Shown here: one piece after another, positions 1-9,551 of the stretch
How positions within the stretch are numbered: position 1 is the first letter of the stretch
Layout: each line of letters starts with the position of its first letter
Source: Phanerochaete sordida
Taxonomy: Eukaryota > Basidiomycota > Agaricomycetes > Polyporales > Phanerochaetaceae
DNA: 64,000 bases
Direction of reading: 5' to 3'
NCBI GenBank assembly: GCA_019973155.2
Contig: BPQB01000004.1
Location: 558,001-622,000 of the forward strand
Position numbers and translations under genes: made by a program
Notes under the pieces: model-generated
What the model was told of the DNA's origin: nothing
The model's database searches: none
The model's input: the letters and a program-made list of their open reading frames with translations, nothing else

Positions 1-72
1 CGCTCGTGCATCCAGGTCGTTCAACCGCTGCTGGAGGGTCCGAATTCGAGCCATAAGAGCCTCTTTGTTCAT
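1..72 (-). CDS. N-terminal fragment of a coiled-coil protein, possibly F-box
   Basis: A reading frame starts at an ATG at 72 and runs off the left edge with 24 codons and no stop. The peptide begins MNKEALMARIRTLQQRLNDL and is a heptad-like, charged helix. In basidiomycetes such a short N-terminal coiled coil often precedes an F-box, and the F-box gene at 45504 in this window starts in the same style. That assignment is inference; the fragment is too short to prove a family, and no promoter was checked beyond the adjacent repeat element. Confidence 0.4.
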   Translation of the reverse strand, partial: MNKEALMARIRTLQQRLNDLDARA

Positions 73-89
73 CAGCAAAATATGAGGAT

Positions 90-1675
90 AGATGTATCTC
101 GGTTTACCACAGACCGTGTGGTATACCCGCCCCAACCGCAGAATAGACATATATACCGCAATATATCGCGGTATGCCAGGACCTTTCGCAGACGGACCGA
201 TAAACCGCTACATCTGCGGTTGGGACAGATTTACCGCGGTAAACCGCGAGATACCGCGATACCTTGCAGCGCGCCTACGTCACCCTCGATGGGCACACGG
301 CGTGACGGTCACGAAGAACGACTTCTCGCTCCCGTCACCGAAGACACGCCAGGGCCCAGCTCTGGCACCCCGCCCTTCATGACGGCCCAAGGTACATACG
401 CCTGCCCTAAAGCGACGCTTTGGGGCATGCCGTCATGCAATAAACGGTCGACGGCGACCACCCGTCCCCAATTTCTCCCCTTGCCTCCTCCCTCCACCTC
501 TCCGCCTTCCAAAGCTCCCATTCTTTGGCCGCGGTGCGTCTCGCGCTAATTCTTAGCTATCTACCTGACGCATATAGCCATCTTCGTGCGAGACTTATGT
601 GACAACGACGATGGACGCGCGGCGTCGCATCGCGGCACTACTAACCAGCCGTCTTGAGCACATACTTTCCCCCTTGGTTATGTAACATGCTAACATCACT
701 CCCAGGAGCTTTACATGGACAGCACTACGACACGGCGCCCCCGAGATGTCGCGTAATTCGCGAACGTCAAGGTCACAGGCTACATTGTTGGTGCGTCATC
801 CCTCTCGTCCTTGCGCGCTGGCACTTCACTGAACGCACACGGAGGCGTCGTCCAAGGCGCGCGTCGCCTCTTCTCAACACGTCCACTGTCTTCCGGGCGC
901 GTTCGGCAGCTGCACAATCTGCAGCGCCAAGCCGCTGTATCCGGCGCACTTGACCCGCCGCTATTGCACGTTCAGCTCATATGATTTGTAGATGCATCCG
1001 CCGCGTGCAGTCAACTGGAAGCTCGGCGGAACAGCTTCGCTGGGCGAACTCGATCCGAACCTATACACAGCACCGCCGACTATCAGCCCTACATGAACGA
1101 GGCGCGCGAGGACTGGACCGTCAAGACAGTGAGCGCACTCCGCCCTCTTTATTACGCGTACGACTGCTGATTCTCGATTGCAGGGTTCCAGATGCAGGTT
1201 CGTGTGCACGAAGTCGTCTCGGGCACCGTCGCGCCGTAGTCGACAATAGCATATTCGGCGGTCGCGCGGGTTGTTGGACGTTCCGTGCGCCTTACCATCG
1301 CCACTCTGTCTACAGTGCTGACCTATTACGCTGTGTGCGCGACAGAAGTGGACATTGCGCTGCACTTCCAGTTTGCATAGTCGTCCTGCATTACCGAGAT
1401 TCCCTGTATTATACCCTCTCCACCAGAAATCTGATAATACATTACATTTACCGCATTAATGCAGTGGCATAAATTCGGGACCTGACGATGTGATACCGGA
1501 AGGGTGGGCCACAGGGCTTACGGGCCTTGAGGCCTCGCGATATACCGCGGTATATCTGCCATATCGCGGTGTACCGCGGTAAATTTGGCGATCTGCGGTC
1601 AGACCGGTTCCCCGCAGACAGCGTGATAAGATTAGGGGAGGACGGAGGTTTCACGATATCTAACTGGTAACTGCG
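90..1675. mobile_element. Putative non-autonomous repeat element with ACCGCGGTA-rich ends
   Basis: Both ends of this stretch (about 103-265 and 1535-1670) are dense in palindromic or near-palindromic ACCGCGGTA, TACCGC and CGCGGTA motifs. The right end read in reverse resembles the left end (ATTTACCGCGGTA then ACCGCGA). This is the pattern of subterminal repeats of a TIR element. The interior has no convincing transposase. One GT-AG intron-like piece near 1130-1184 could be a captured gene scrap. No target-site duplication was identified. The exact ends are uncertain. Confidence 0.4.
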
Positions 1676-1681
1676 ATACGG

Positions 1682-2402
1682 GTGGTATGTCGCGATCCTA
1701 GCGGTATCTAGCGGTATCTTATGCCGTTCATTCTGTATAAAAAATCAATACCGCAAACATAGTGGTCATACCGCACACTTTGGGCTGTCCCCAGCGTCAA
1801 AGCTCCCTAGACGCACGGAGGACGCGACGTCGGGAGCTCCCGACGCTGATTATGTAATCTTCGTGTTTCCGTCGTCGTATGTCGCGAAGCCTTGCGCGAG
1901 CCATTTCTCAATACCCTTGCTGTATATGACAGCCTCAATTATAGCCCTTCAGGTGGCCTCTTATAACTGAGCTTGTGTCAGGCAATATCTTAGAGGCCCT
2001 AGTAGATCTCTGTCGACAGCGCCATAAACATGTGCAGGCTGGCAAGTCTGACCCTCGAACAAGAGCCTCATTGGGGTGCTGAGGTACGCACTGAAGCTCT
2101 TCGAGCTTCCAGCTTAAAAATATTTGCAGCGTAAATATGCCTAGAGGGATTCATCTCAGTGACTTCCATCTGGTCGACCTACAAAGCCAGAATTAAATCT
2201 TGCAAGGTATCGCGACATACAACGGCGGAAATATGAAAATTACATAATCAGCGTCGGATGCTCCCGACGGCGCGCTTCCTGGGCGTTCAGAGAGCTTTGG
2301 CGCTGGGAATAACCCAAAGTGTGCGGTATGACCGCTATGTCTGCGGTATTGATTTTGTATACAGAATGAACGGCATAGTATCTTACGGTATATTAGGACC
2401 AC
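1682..2402. mobile_element. MITE-like element with about 200-bp terminal inverted repeats
   Basis: The sequence from about 1692-1890 reappears in reverse complement at about 2200-2400. Long shared blocks include ATGCCGTTCATTCTGTATA, CATACCGCACACTTTGGG and GACGCTGATTATGTAAT. The two arms are roughly 85% alike by eye and enclose about 300 bp without coding potential. Both outer ends can be read as GTGGT. No transposase is present, so it would need one in trans. The inner motif CGCGATACCTTGCA also occurs in the neighbouring element (about 252-265), so the two elements look related. Confidence 0.75.
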
Positions 2403-2879
2403 TTTTTTGCTGATGTTCTACGCTCAAGTTGCTCTGCGTGAGTATTCGTTGTCAGGTCATAGTAAATTATAATAGAGTGACTTGCAAGCGTCAGAGATAA
2501 AGATTAGGTTGAACAGTTGACATTGAAGGAGTGGCTGTGGTGGCTCTCGAGAGCAAAGCCCACCATGCTCAGGCCCGCCGCCTCAGGGCGTCAATTGATG
2601 CCGCGCTTCCGTAGATCAAGCGCCGCGCCTGCTGCTTGCTCTTTCAGCTTTCTCGCCACAGCCGCCTTCGTGCAGGCGGACCATGCTACCTACTGCGTAG
2701 CGTTGGGCAGAAAAGCTGACATGTTCCCTATCCTAGATGTTTGATTCGCCCTACGAGCCATCACGCGACTATCGCAGGCCACGTATCCACGTCAGTACCT
2801 TTTTTCGCCGCTGCGAGCTGAGCTGATGTGTCTGTGATGGAAATCCAGCGAGTTTTCGTCAACACGCGAGGCTAGGTCC
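2403..2879. other. Intergenic, no gene seen
   Basis: Only short chance frames are present. The stretch from about 2750 to 2840 resembles 5300-5390 and is the distal part of the upstream region shared by genes A and B. Confidence 0.5.
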
Positions 2880-3331
2880 TCTGCTACACAGCACCTCTAC
2901 GCATGTAGCCTGTGGCGGGCTCACCACGGTGTGGGCAGAGGCCCAGCGAGAGCGCATCAGCTTGCGGACGCCATCACCGCATCATCCAGCGTGGAGACAG
3001 ATGGAGCCAGGCGCGCCCTTGCCTGCAGCTTCCGCGCGTGCAATCCGACGTCGATACGTTTCGCACACATCGCTGTTATGCGTTGGGCCATCACGAAGAC
3101 GATGTTGTGCCCCAGTGCCCCAATCCTCTCCTGATGTGAAACGGGGTAAGTCATTGCGCACCGGCTGCCAAGAGTTGGCTCGCTGCTGAGAAGAGCAAGG
3201 CTTTATCCCCGAGAAAGGCGTATAAAAGGGCTTGGTATGCATCTTGCAGCTTCACCGCGGCAGGCCCGGTTCCACTTTTTTGACCTTTCTTACTCCTTTT
3301 TTGTTACATTTACCCTTCTATTTTCGCGAAA
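2880..3331 (+). promoter_or_regulatory. Upstream region of gene A, duplicated upstream of gene B
   Basis: About 300 bp here (2905-3195) match the region upstream of gene B (5450-5720) with many substitutions. Shared blocks include GCGGGCTCACC, CGCCATCACCGCATCA, CGTGGAGACA and CGCTGCTGAG. A TATA box (TATAAAAGG) lies at 3221-3229, 111 bp before the ATG. The same spacing is kept in genes B and C. Conserved upstream sequence suggests the tandem duplication carried its promoter along. Confidence 0.65.
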
Positions 3332-4403
3332 ATGCGCTTTTCATTCTTCACCATTCTCTCGCTCTTTATGTTTATTGGGCTGTCGTTTGCGGCACCTGTC
3401 ATGAACGGCCAGGTTTGTCCTTCTCTACGCCCTAGCGTGCGCTCTCCTTCTCACTCAAAACATCGTACAGGACGCCACACTTGCTCGCCGTGGGGGCATA
3501 CGGATCAACGTCAAGACGCTTACCGGCAAGGTCCTTCCTCTCACCGTCGCGCCAGGCGACACCATCGCGGCCGTCAAGCACCAGGTCGAGGGTGCCAGCG
3601 GCATACCTCCCGGAAACCATCGCCTTATCTTTGGCGGCAAGCAGCTCCCGGACGCGGCTACGGTCGCTTCGAGCCACATCGGCCCTGGCAGCACGGTCAC
3701 CCTGACCCTGGCTCTGCGCGGCGGAAAGGTGAGCTCAATCTGCGCTGTCTTTGCGTGCTGCGCTGACGGCCTGGCTTCACAGCGCGAGGCTGAGGGCGAG
3801 CTGTACCTGCGCGACCTCTTGGCCGAGTATGCGCGTAGCGAGCTGAAAGAGCTCGAGCGGCGCGGTGCCCACCCCTCGGCCCACCCGCGTCCTATCCCCT
3901 CTCGTCCTGTATACAAGTCTATCCGCAACGAAGCCCCTTTCCCCGAGTACACGCCAGCTCCCGCTGCCGAGCGCCGCGGACCCAAGTCCATAATTGCACA
4001 CAAGTCTATACGGGAGGACATGGAGGAGCTCGAACGCCGTGGCCACCCATCCGCCCACCCTCGTCCCATCCCCTCACGTCCTGCACACAAGTCCGTCCGC
4101 GAGGAAGCTCCTTCCCCCGAGCACACGCCCGCTCCCGAGCCCGCCGCCGAACGCCGCGGATTCAAATCTATGATCGCCCACAAGTCTGTGCGGGACGAGC
4201 CGGAAGGACTCGACCGCCGCGGCCACCGGTCTGCCCTCCCCCGTCCCATCCACTCTTTACCCGCCCACAAGTCCGTGCGCGGCGACCTGGACGAGCTCGA
4301 GCGCCGCGGATTCAAGTCCATGATCGCACATAAGTCTGTACGCCATGACGCGGAGGAGGTCCCTCCCCCTGGCTTCACGCCCGCCCCAGCTGCCACCCGC
4401 TGA
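3332..4403 (+). CDS. Gene A: secreted ubiquitin-like protein with Kex2-type peptide repeats
   Basis: Three exons, 3332-3412, 3471-3728 and 3783-4403, joined in phase 0, give 319 residues. Residues 1-20 are a signal peptide (MRFSFFTILSLFMFIGLSFA). A short pro-segment ends in LARR (33-34). Residues 37-112 align without gaps to all 76 positions of ubiquitin at about half identity, keeping Leu8, Lys48, Ile44 and the terminal LRGG. Next comes KR-EAE at 113-117, the arrangement seen in yeast alpha-factor (Kex2 site, then Ste13-type dipeptides). The last exon has RR-G sites at 139-140, 177-178, 198-199, 237-238, 258-259 and 287-288. These separate type I peptides (HPSAHPRPIPSRP-like) from type II peptides (GFKSMIAHKSVR-like). 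All sites are visible in the sequence; processing by Kex2 is inference. I know no named family with this layout. Confidence 0.88.
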
Positions 4404-5160
4404 GTGCCGCGGTCACACCACGCATCGGCCCGCCTGTGCCCCTTGCCTCTCTGCGCGCCAGAAAGGATACGCATGACTGGTAGATATGTAAATAGTGTGT
4501 AGCAACGCGATGCATGAATATTATTCTTGGGTCTGTATCTCGAGTCGCATGCATATCTTTCGAATTGCCCAGTATGAGTCCGCGCGTCGCGCGGGCACCG
4601 ATGCCGCGCGTGTACTTCGCTAACGTCATGTGGGACTAGGCTCAATGCTGGACAGCATTTTGTTAGCATGCAAGAGCGCTACCGATCCTGTCTCTAGCAG
4701 AACTCTGTCAGAGAGTGGGGCTCCTACGGGCGCTGCAGGGTCGGTACTGGGCGAGGTCCAATCGCAGGTCTCGCCACATCTTCTCCGATACGGCAGCTCG
4801 ATCCGTGACTTCGCCACTTGGTACGCTGCCCGCGGCCGCTGCTGACGGCGTCGTAAAAGCACACAAAATGCTCGACCTCGCGCGTTCTTGTCTCCGTCGG
4901 ACGTTCGAACATTCGTAGATGCATCGATGTCGAAACGCATATAAGCTAAATGCGACAACCGGCCGATGCACCTCGCTCGGCGTCTATCGCGTGGCGCCCA
5001 TCTGACGAGCTCCGTCGCTCGGACAAGACGTTGCTTTCTATCCCGCACCAACACTAGTCAGCGTCGACGCACTCGCAATCGGCATCGCTTGCCTCAAAAT
5101 CCAAGACTCGCATGCTTGTCTTCATTAATTCTGTTAGTTTCTATTCACCAGTCTGCGAAA
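4404..5160. other. Intergenic, no gene seen
   Basis: 3' flank of gene A followed by sequence with only short frames on both strands; none has a signal peptide, splice pattern or recognisable motif. Confidence 0.5.
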
Positions 5161-5851
5161 TGAACTCAAGTCGGGCGACGAAGGTGGACTCACAGCCTGC
5201 GCGCGCCATCACACGCATCTTCTTCGGTCCTGCGTTCTCGCTCGAAGATGCTGCTGGCTGCACAGCTGTCGTCAGCTCTTCGTCACGCATTGCACGGCTC
5301 CTGCGGACCATCATGCGACTGTCGCTTGCCGCCCCGCCAGGTCAGTCCTTTCCGCTGCTCCGAGCTACGCAGCTGACTTCTGCGAAATGCAGAGCACAGC
5401 AGACTGCGGCGTGCCGAGTCGATTACGCAGCCCCTACGCCTCTGTCAGCGTGCGGCGGGCTCACCGCGGACTGCCTAGAGCAAGCCCATAGCAGCACCGC
5501 GAGTGCACGCCATCACCGCATCAACCAACGTGGAGACAAATGGTATGCCGCGCCCCGGCCGCCATGCGTAGGCATTGTTCGGGGCGCGTTTCGCACGCAT
5601 GCGTCTCGCCATCACCATCGTAAAGGCGGCGCCGGGCTCCACTCGACGATGCAAAGTGAGACGGGGCAGCGCCTGCACACTGGCTTGGCCAAGGCTTCCG
5701 AATGCATTCGCTGCTGAGGAGAGCAGCAGCGTGACTACACCAGAGGCATATATAAGTGCTGAGGACGTGTTCTACAACCTCATCACAGCAGTACTCTTAT
5801 CCTCCAGTCGGTGGATTTTTGCCCAGATTTACACTCTACTGCGACGACGAC
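5161..5851 (+). promoter_or_regulatory. Upstream region of gene B
   Basis: This is the counterpart of the gene A upstream region. A TATA-like box (ATATATAAG, 5748-5756) lies about 100 bp before the ATG. The block CGCTGCTGAGGAGAGCAGCAG just upstream of it matches CGCTGCTGAGAAGAGCA in front of gene A. Confidence 0.6.
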
Positions 5852-6991
5852 ATGCGTTTTTCGTTCTTTGCCCTCCCGCTGCTCATCTTGAGCGGCTTGT
5901 CGCTTGCCACGCCTACCAGGGATGACCAGGTCTGTCCTCTCTTGTAAAATTATCTTTGGGCGAAGTCGCTGACACCTGTTGCTTCAGGCGACTCCTGCTC
6001 GAGCCCTGTCCGGAGATGTGCGTATCATCTCATAGGGGACTCTCTCCATGTTTAGCTTACAAGCTCATTGCAGCTCGCGGACGCTTACCCTCGCGCTGAT
6101 AACGTCATTCGCGGCGATGCCATTTCCGGCGGTACGTCCTACACGCCTTCACATCGCACGCACACTCACGCGCCTTCCTACCGCCAGACCCTATGCTCGC
6201 CCGCCGCAGCTTTCAGGTCACCATCGCCATGCTCACGGGGAGCACAATCTCGCTTACTGTGAACCCGGACGATACGTTCGCCATCGTAAAGGGCTACATT
6301 TTTGAGGTGGAAAACATCCCGACGGGCAACCAGCGCCTTATCTGGCAAGGCAGGCCAGCCCCCGACTCGCAAACCCTCACGCAGGCTGGCGTCGGCCCCG
6401 GCGCCACGATCACACTCGTTCTCGCGGTCGGCTCTGGCTCGGTACGTACTCCACCTCGATGTCTACGGAGATTTCAACCGCTGAGTCTTGCTCGTCGCAG
6501 TCGTCCGCCCCGGCGCCGAGCGGCGGGGTTGCCCGCGCGCGAGGGCGCAACACGGCTGCGGTACGTGGCCCGGCCATCACGCGGGCTGGGATCTCCTGCT
6601 GACCGCTACGTCCTGCAGCGCGCCCAGGTCACCTCGCTCTCCCGCCGCAGCTTCCAGGTCACCATTACCAGGGTCTCCGACGGCAGCTCGATTCAGCTTA
6701 CCGTGAACCCGACCGACACGTTCGCTATCGTGAAGGACGACATCGAGGCGGTGGAGGGCATCCCGCCGGCCAATCAGCGTCTCATCTGGCTGGGCAAGGC
6801 ACCCTCGGACTCGCAGACCCTCGAGCAGGCCGGCGTCGGGGCTGGCGACACGATCTACCTCGTCCTCGCACTCGGCGGTTCGGTGCGTGCTCTGCCTTGG
6901 GCATGATGGTGATGGCGTCCGGCTAATGCGTGCCCCACAGTCCACCGCGCCGACGCCGAGCGGAGCGGTTAAGCGCGTCAGAGCTTTCTAA
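5852..6991 (+). CDS. Gene B: secreted protein with two ubiquitin-like domains
   Basis: Seven exons give 264 residues: 5852-5929, 5988-6017, 6074-6131, 6188-6441, 6501-6560, 6619-6882 and 6941-6991. The signal peptide (MRFSFFALPLLILSGLSLA) is a clear relative of gene A's. The first ubiquitin-like domain follows LARR (61-62) and begins SFQVTI; it ends VGSGS with no diglycine. The second follows LSRR (169-170), again begins SFQVTI, and ends LALGGS. Both keep the NQRLIW block (NHRLIF in gene A and QQRLIF in ubiquitin) and the DSQTL block. A Ser/Pro/Ala linker (SSAPAPSGG) sits between them, and a matching tail ends AVKRVRAF with a KR site. Separate exons for linker and domains indicate internal duplication. 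Secretion and dibasic trimming are inference. Confidence 0.85.
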
Positions 6992-7577
6992 GCCACGTGA
7001 AGACGAGCCACGGTGATCAGCCCTCAAGCGCGTGGACCGGTAGTGACGTTGTGGAAGCCGAGAGGGTTTATGAATAACTTCAGCTCGATTTTCTGATTAA
7101 TGCGGACGTTCACTGCCGTCTACACTGTATTTATGCATGCTGGGGCACCGCGCTCTTGCGATTGCACATGTATAGCATTGGATTGTGCAGTTTTTCAACG
7201 AGAAGGGTTCGATGGGATTCCCAGTGCTTGCCTGCGATCCGCTGCAGCACGCTCTTCTGATGAGTGGCATATTTTTATCGACAGTCACCACATCTACTGA
7301 AGGCTTCCGGCCGTAGAAGAGACCTGCCGTCGTGCCGACCGGATGTTTGTCAGTGCCCCCGACTCGAACCTTCATATCCTAATCGGGACGCCCGTGCATG
7401 CGCGCCTATATTATTTCTCCAATTTGTGCGCCTTGCTTCACTGCACCGGCCACCCTCGTACTTGTCGTCCACGCGAGACCAGGGGAGTTGACTGCCGTTT
7501 GCTTCCGGCTCTGTTCAAGCGTCGGTTCTGTAAAGTGGGTCTGCTGCGCAGAGGTCTCCTAGACTTATGTCACGACC
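6992..7577. other. Intergenic, no gene seen
   Basis: 3' flank of gene B. A few short frames occur; none has support. Confidence 0.5.
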
Positions 7578-8152
7578 ATGTCCGAGTCGCTGCGCGTGTC
7601 CATGACTCGAGGAGTCGAGGCGTGGTGGACCTCGGGCTTGCCATGGCAGCTTCAACCGCGACTTGACCATCTTTCGTGGAAATTCTGTCAAACCAACGCA
7701 ACGTTGACCGTCCATCAGGACTCCGGTGCTATGTTCACTGTCGACAGGGTCAGTCATGCGATCTGCAGGGACATCCCAACCGCACTGACCCTGGCGCAGC
7801 AGCGCAAGCACATCTACCGGCGCGGTTCACCTGTTTTCTGCAGCAGCGATCCGCAGGGCCACGGTGAGTACTGACGCCGCGTGTCCGCGGCCCTGCTGAT
7901 CCTTCGCACAGCGGAGCCCACCCTGCGCCGAACGCAGGACGCGCGCGCAACGTACTCGAGCCCTCAGAGACCATCGCCGCGGTCAGGCGGGTCATCGCGG
8001 GTGCACGGAGCCACACGCAAGGCGGACCAAGCCTGCGCCACGGAGGGGCGCTGCTCGCGGACGCCGCGCGTGCTGGCTGCAATGCCTCGCACGGCGCGCG
8101 ATACGACCTGACGCTGGAGCTCCGCGCTGTATTCGCTGCGGGACGCGCGTAG
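7578..8152 (+). pseudogene. Decayed ubiquitin-like / gene C relative
   Basis: Two parts are recognisable. (1) 7690-7911 matches gene C from the end of its exon 1 onward. It has LTVHQDSGAMFTVDR against LTVRQDSGAAAPVGR, then a 51-nt intron that aligns base for base with gene C intron 1, then a second intron (GTGAGT...CACAG, 7864-7911) like gene C intron 2. (2) From 7961 to the stop at 8150-8152 a 63-residue frame reads PSETIAAVRRVIAG, then GGALLADAARAG, then DLTLELRA. This matches gene A's ubiquitin-like domain (APGDTIAAVK, GGKQLPDAA, TLTLALRGG). No single spliced frame joins everything to a good signal peptide, so I call it decayed. A live gene with unusual splicing is possible. Confidence 0.5.
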
Positions 8153-8980
8153 GGGCGCCGTGCAGAGTGTGTGCCCTGTGGCGCTGAGCTCACGGCTGTG
8201 CTGAGCAGCGCCGTCGCTCGCGTGCGGACCCAGGAACGGGCACATACGGCGCTGCGACGGGAGCTACTCTACCGGCATCCCGCATGCTTTCGTCGCCCGC
8301 GCGTCCGGGCTGGTGAACCTCCGTATGTATCTCTGTCGCTGAGAGCGGGACCCGCGTTCCCGCCGTCTGATGCCACGGGAACGAATGTTGCTACTGAGCC
8401 GGGTATCGCGATGTGAGTGACGTGCGTTCCTGGCGGCCGCTCCCGAATATGCTCACCGGGTGCAGAAACTCATGCTGAGGCACGGACTGGCTGCCTAAAC
8501 GCCCCGGAGACGTCGCCGGGCGTGTACTCATCATGCTGGGCCTCGGGTTCTCGGTATACCGTCCTCGACTTACGCCTGAACACAAGCACACTGTGGATTC
8601 CGTGAACGAGTCGTCCTGGCGTAGATGGAGCTGTGTGAGCCGTGCGTACTCGCCCAGCTGCAGCACTGCAGCACCACTCAGGCCCACATGCAGATGTGCA
8701 CCGACATAAGAGCCCTTTCTCTATACGGGTCCATGCTCAGTGGCTCGCGGGAACGGGATAGGGACTCTACGCTCCCGTATCATCCTCCAACGTCAATCAT
8801 AATCTGGTATATTGCAGCATCGCACGGCCCCCCGGGGACCCGCCAGCGCCGCCGCTCGGTCCTCTGCATATAAGAGCTCAGGACTTCCCTGTCTTCTCCC
8901 TCAATCTGCAGCTCTACAGCAGATAATCAGCCCGCCGCTTTTACTTCCCTCGATACTACCAGCCGTCGTTTTACGCCGCC
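8153..8980 (+). promoter_or_regulatory. Upstream region of gene C
   Basis: No gene is seen. A TATA box (CATATAAGAG, about 8867-8876) lies 105-112 bp before the gene C ATG, the same spacing as in genes A and B. Confidence 0.5.
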
Positions 8981-9551
8981 ATGCGCACCTCTATCCTCGC
9001 CATCCTGTCGCTGCTCATGACCAGCGGGCTCGCCCTCGCGGCCCCCACCCCAGACGAGTGTCCTACCTGCGACGGCCTAATCGACGTTCCGCTCACCGTC
9101 CGCCAGGACTCCGGCGCGGCCGCCCCCGTCGGCAGGGTGCGTCCCTATCTTCAGGGCTGTCCGCGCGTCTCTGACCTCGGCCCTGCAGAGCCTGCTCTCC
9201 TCCCGCGCGCCGCTCCCGTGCGAAGGCAAAGAGGAGCCGTGCTGTGAGCACCCAACGGTCGCGTGTGCACCGCCGTGCTGACCTGTAATACGCAGTCGCC
9301 GCCCCTCAGAAGCGCTCGCCGCTCCCGTGCGAAGGCAAAGAGGAGCCGTGTTGTAAGCATCGCGCGCCCGTGTGCGCCCCGCCGTGCTGACCTACGCTAC
9401 GCAGTCGCCGCCCCCCAAAAGCGAGACACGCACTTGTCCCGCTCGCCGCTCCCGTGTGAAGGCAGAGAAGAGCCGTGCTGTAAGCATTGTGCGCCCTCAT
9501 GAGCCCCTCTGTGCTGACCCGCGATATATTGCAGACGGCGCCCCTCAGTAG
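8981..9551 (+). CDS. Gene C: secreted Kex2-type repeat precursor with Cys peptides
   Basis: Five exons (8981-9136, 9189-9243, 9296-9352, 9405-9479, 9535-9551) give 119 residues. A signal peptide (MRTSILAILSLLMTSGLALA) is followed by a pro-region with one CPTC motif. Then come three repeats of SPLPCEGKEEPCFAAPQ-KR type. Core peptides start after SSR (58), KR (76-77) and KR (95-96), and the last repeat ends YGAPQ at the stop. Each core has two Cys spaced seven apart (63/70, 82/89, 107/114), so a small disulfide ring is possible. Each repeat is carried mainly by its own exon, with phase-1 introns of 52-55 nt that remove an in-frame stop. Known KEP/RiPP precursors in fungi have this logic, but no modifying enzyme of the UstY (DUF3328) type is next to it. 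Function is unknown. Confidence 0.78.
9189..9534 (+). repeat. Tandem exon-plus-intron repeat within gene C
   Basis: The unit is exon plus intron, about 109 bp in copies 1 and 2. Copy 3 is 127 bp because of an 18-bp insertion encoding DTHLSR. The block GCTCCCGTGCGAAGGCAAAG is shared, and the introns are also alike (TGTGCGCCCCGCCGTGCTGA). The array therefore grew by duplicating coding and intron sequence together. Confidence 0.85.

Noticed and set aside
961..1472. Overlapping frames on both strands inside the left repeat element
   Set aside because: No domain motif on either strand; a single GT-AG intron-like piece is not enough to call a gene.
4630..4845. Small frame MGLGSMLDSILL... downstream of gene A
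   Set aside because: No homologous copy near gene B, no signal peptide, competing frames on both strands.
7355..7375. tRNA-like CGACTCGAACC
   Set aside because: Neighbouring bases cannot form the required five-base stem or a cloverleaf.
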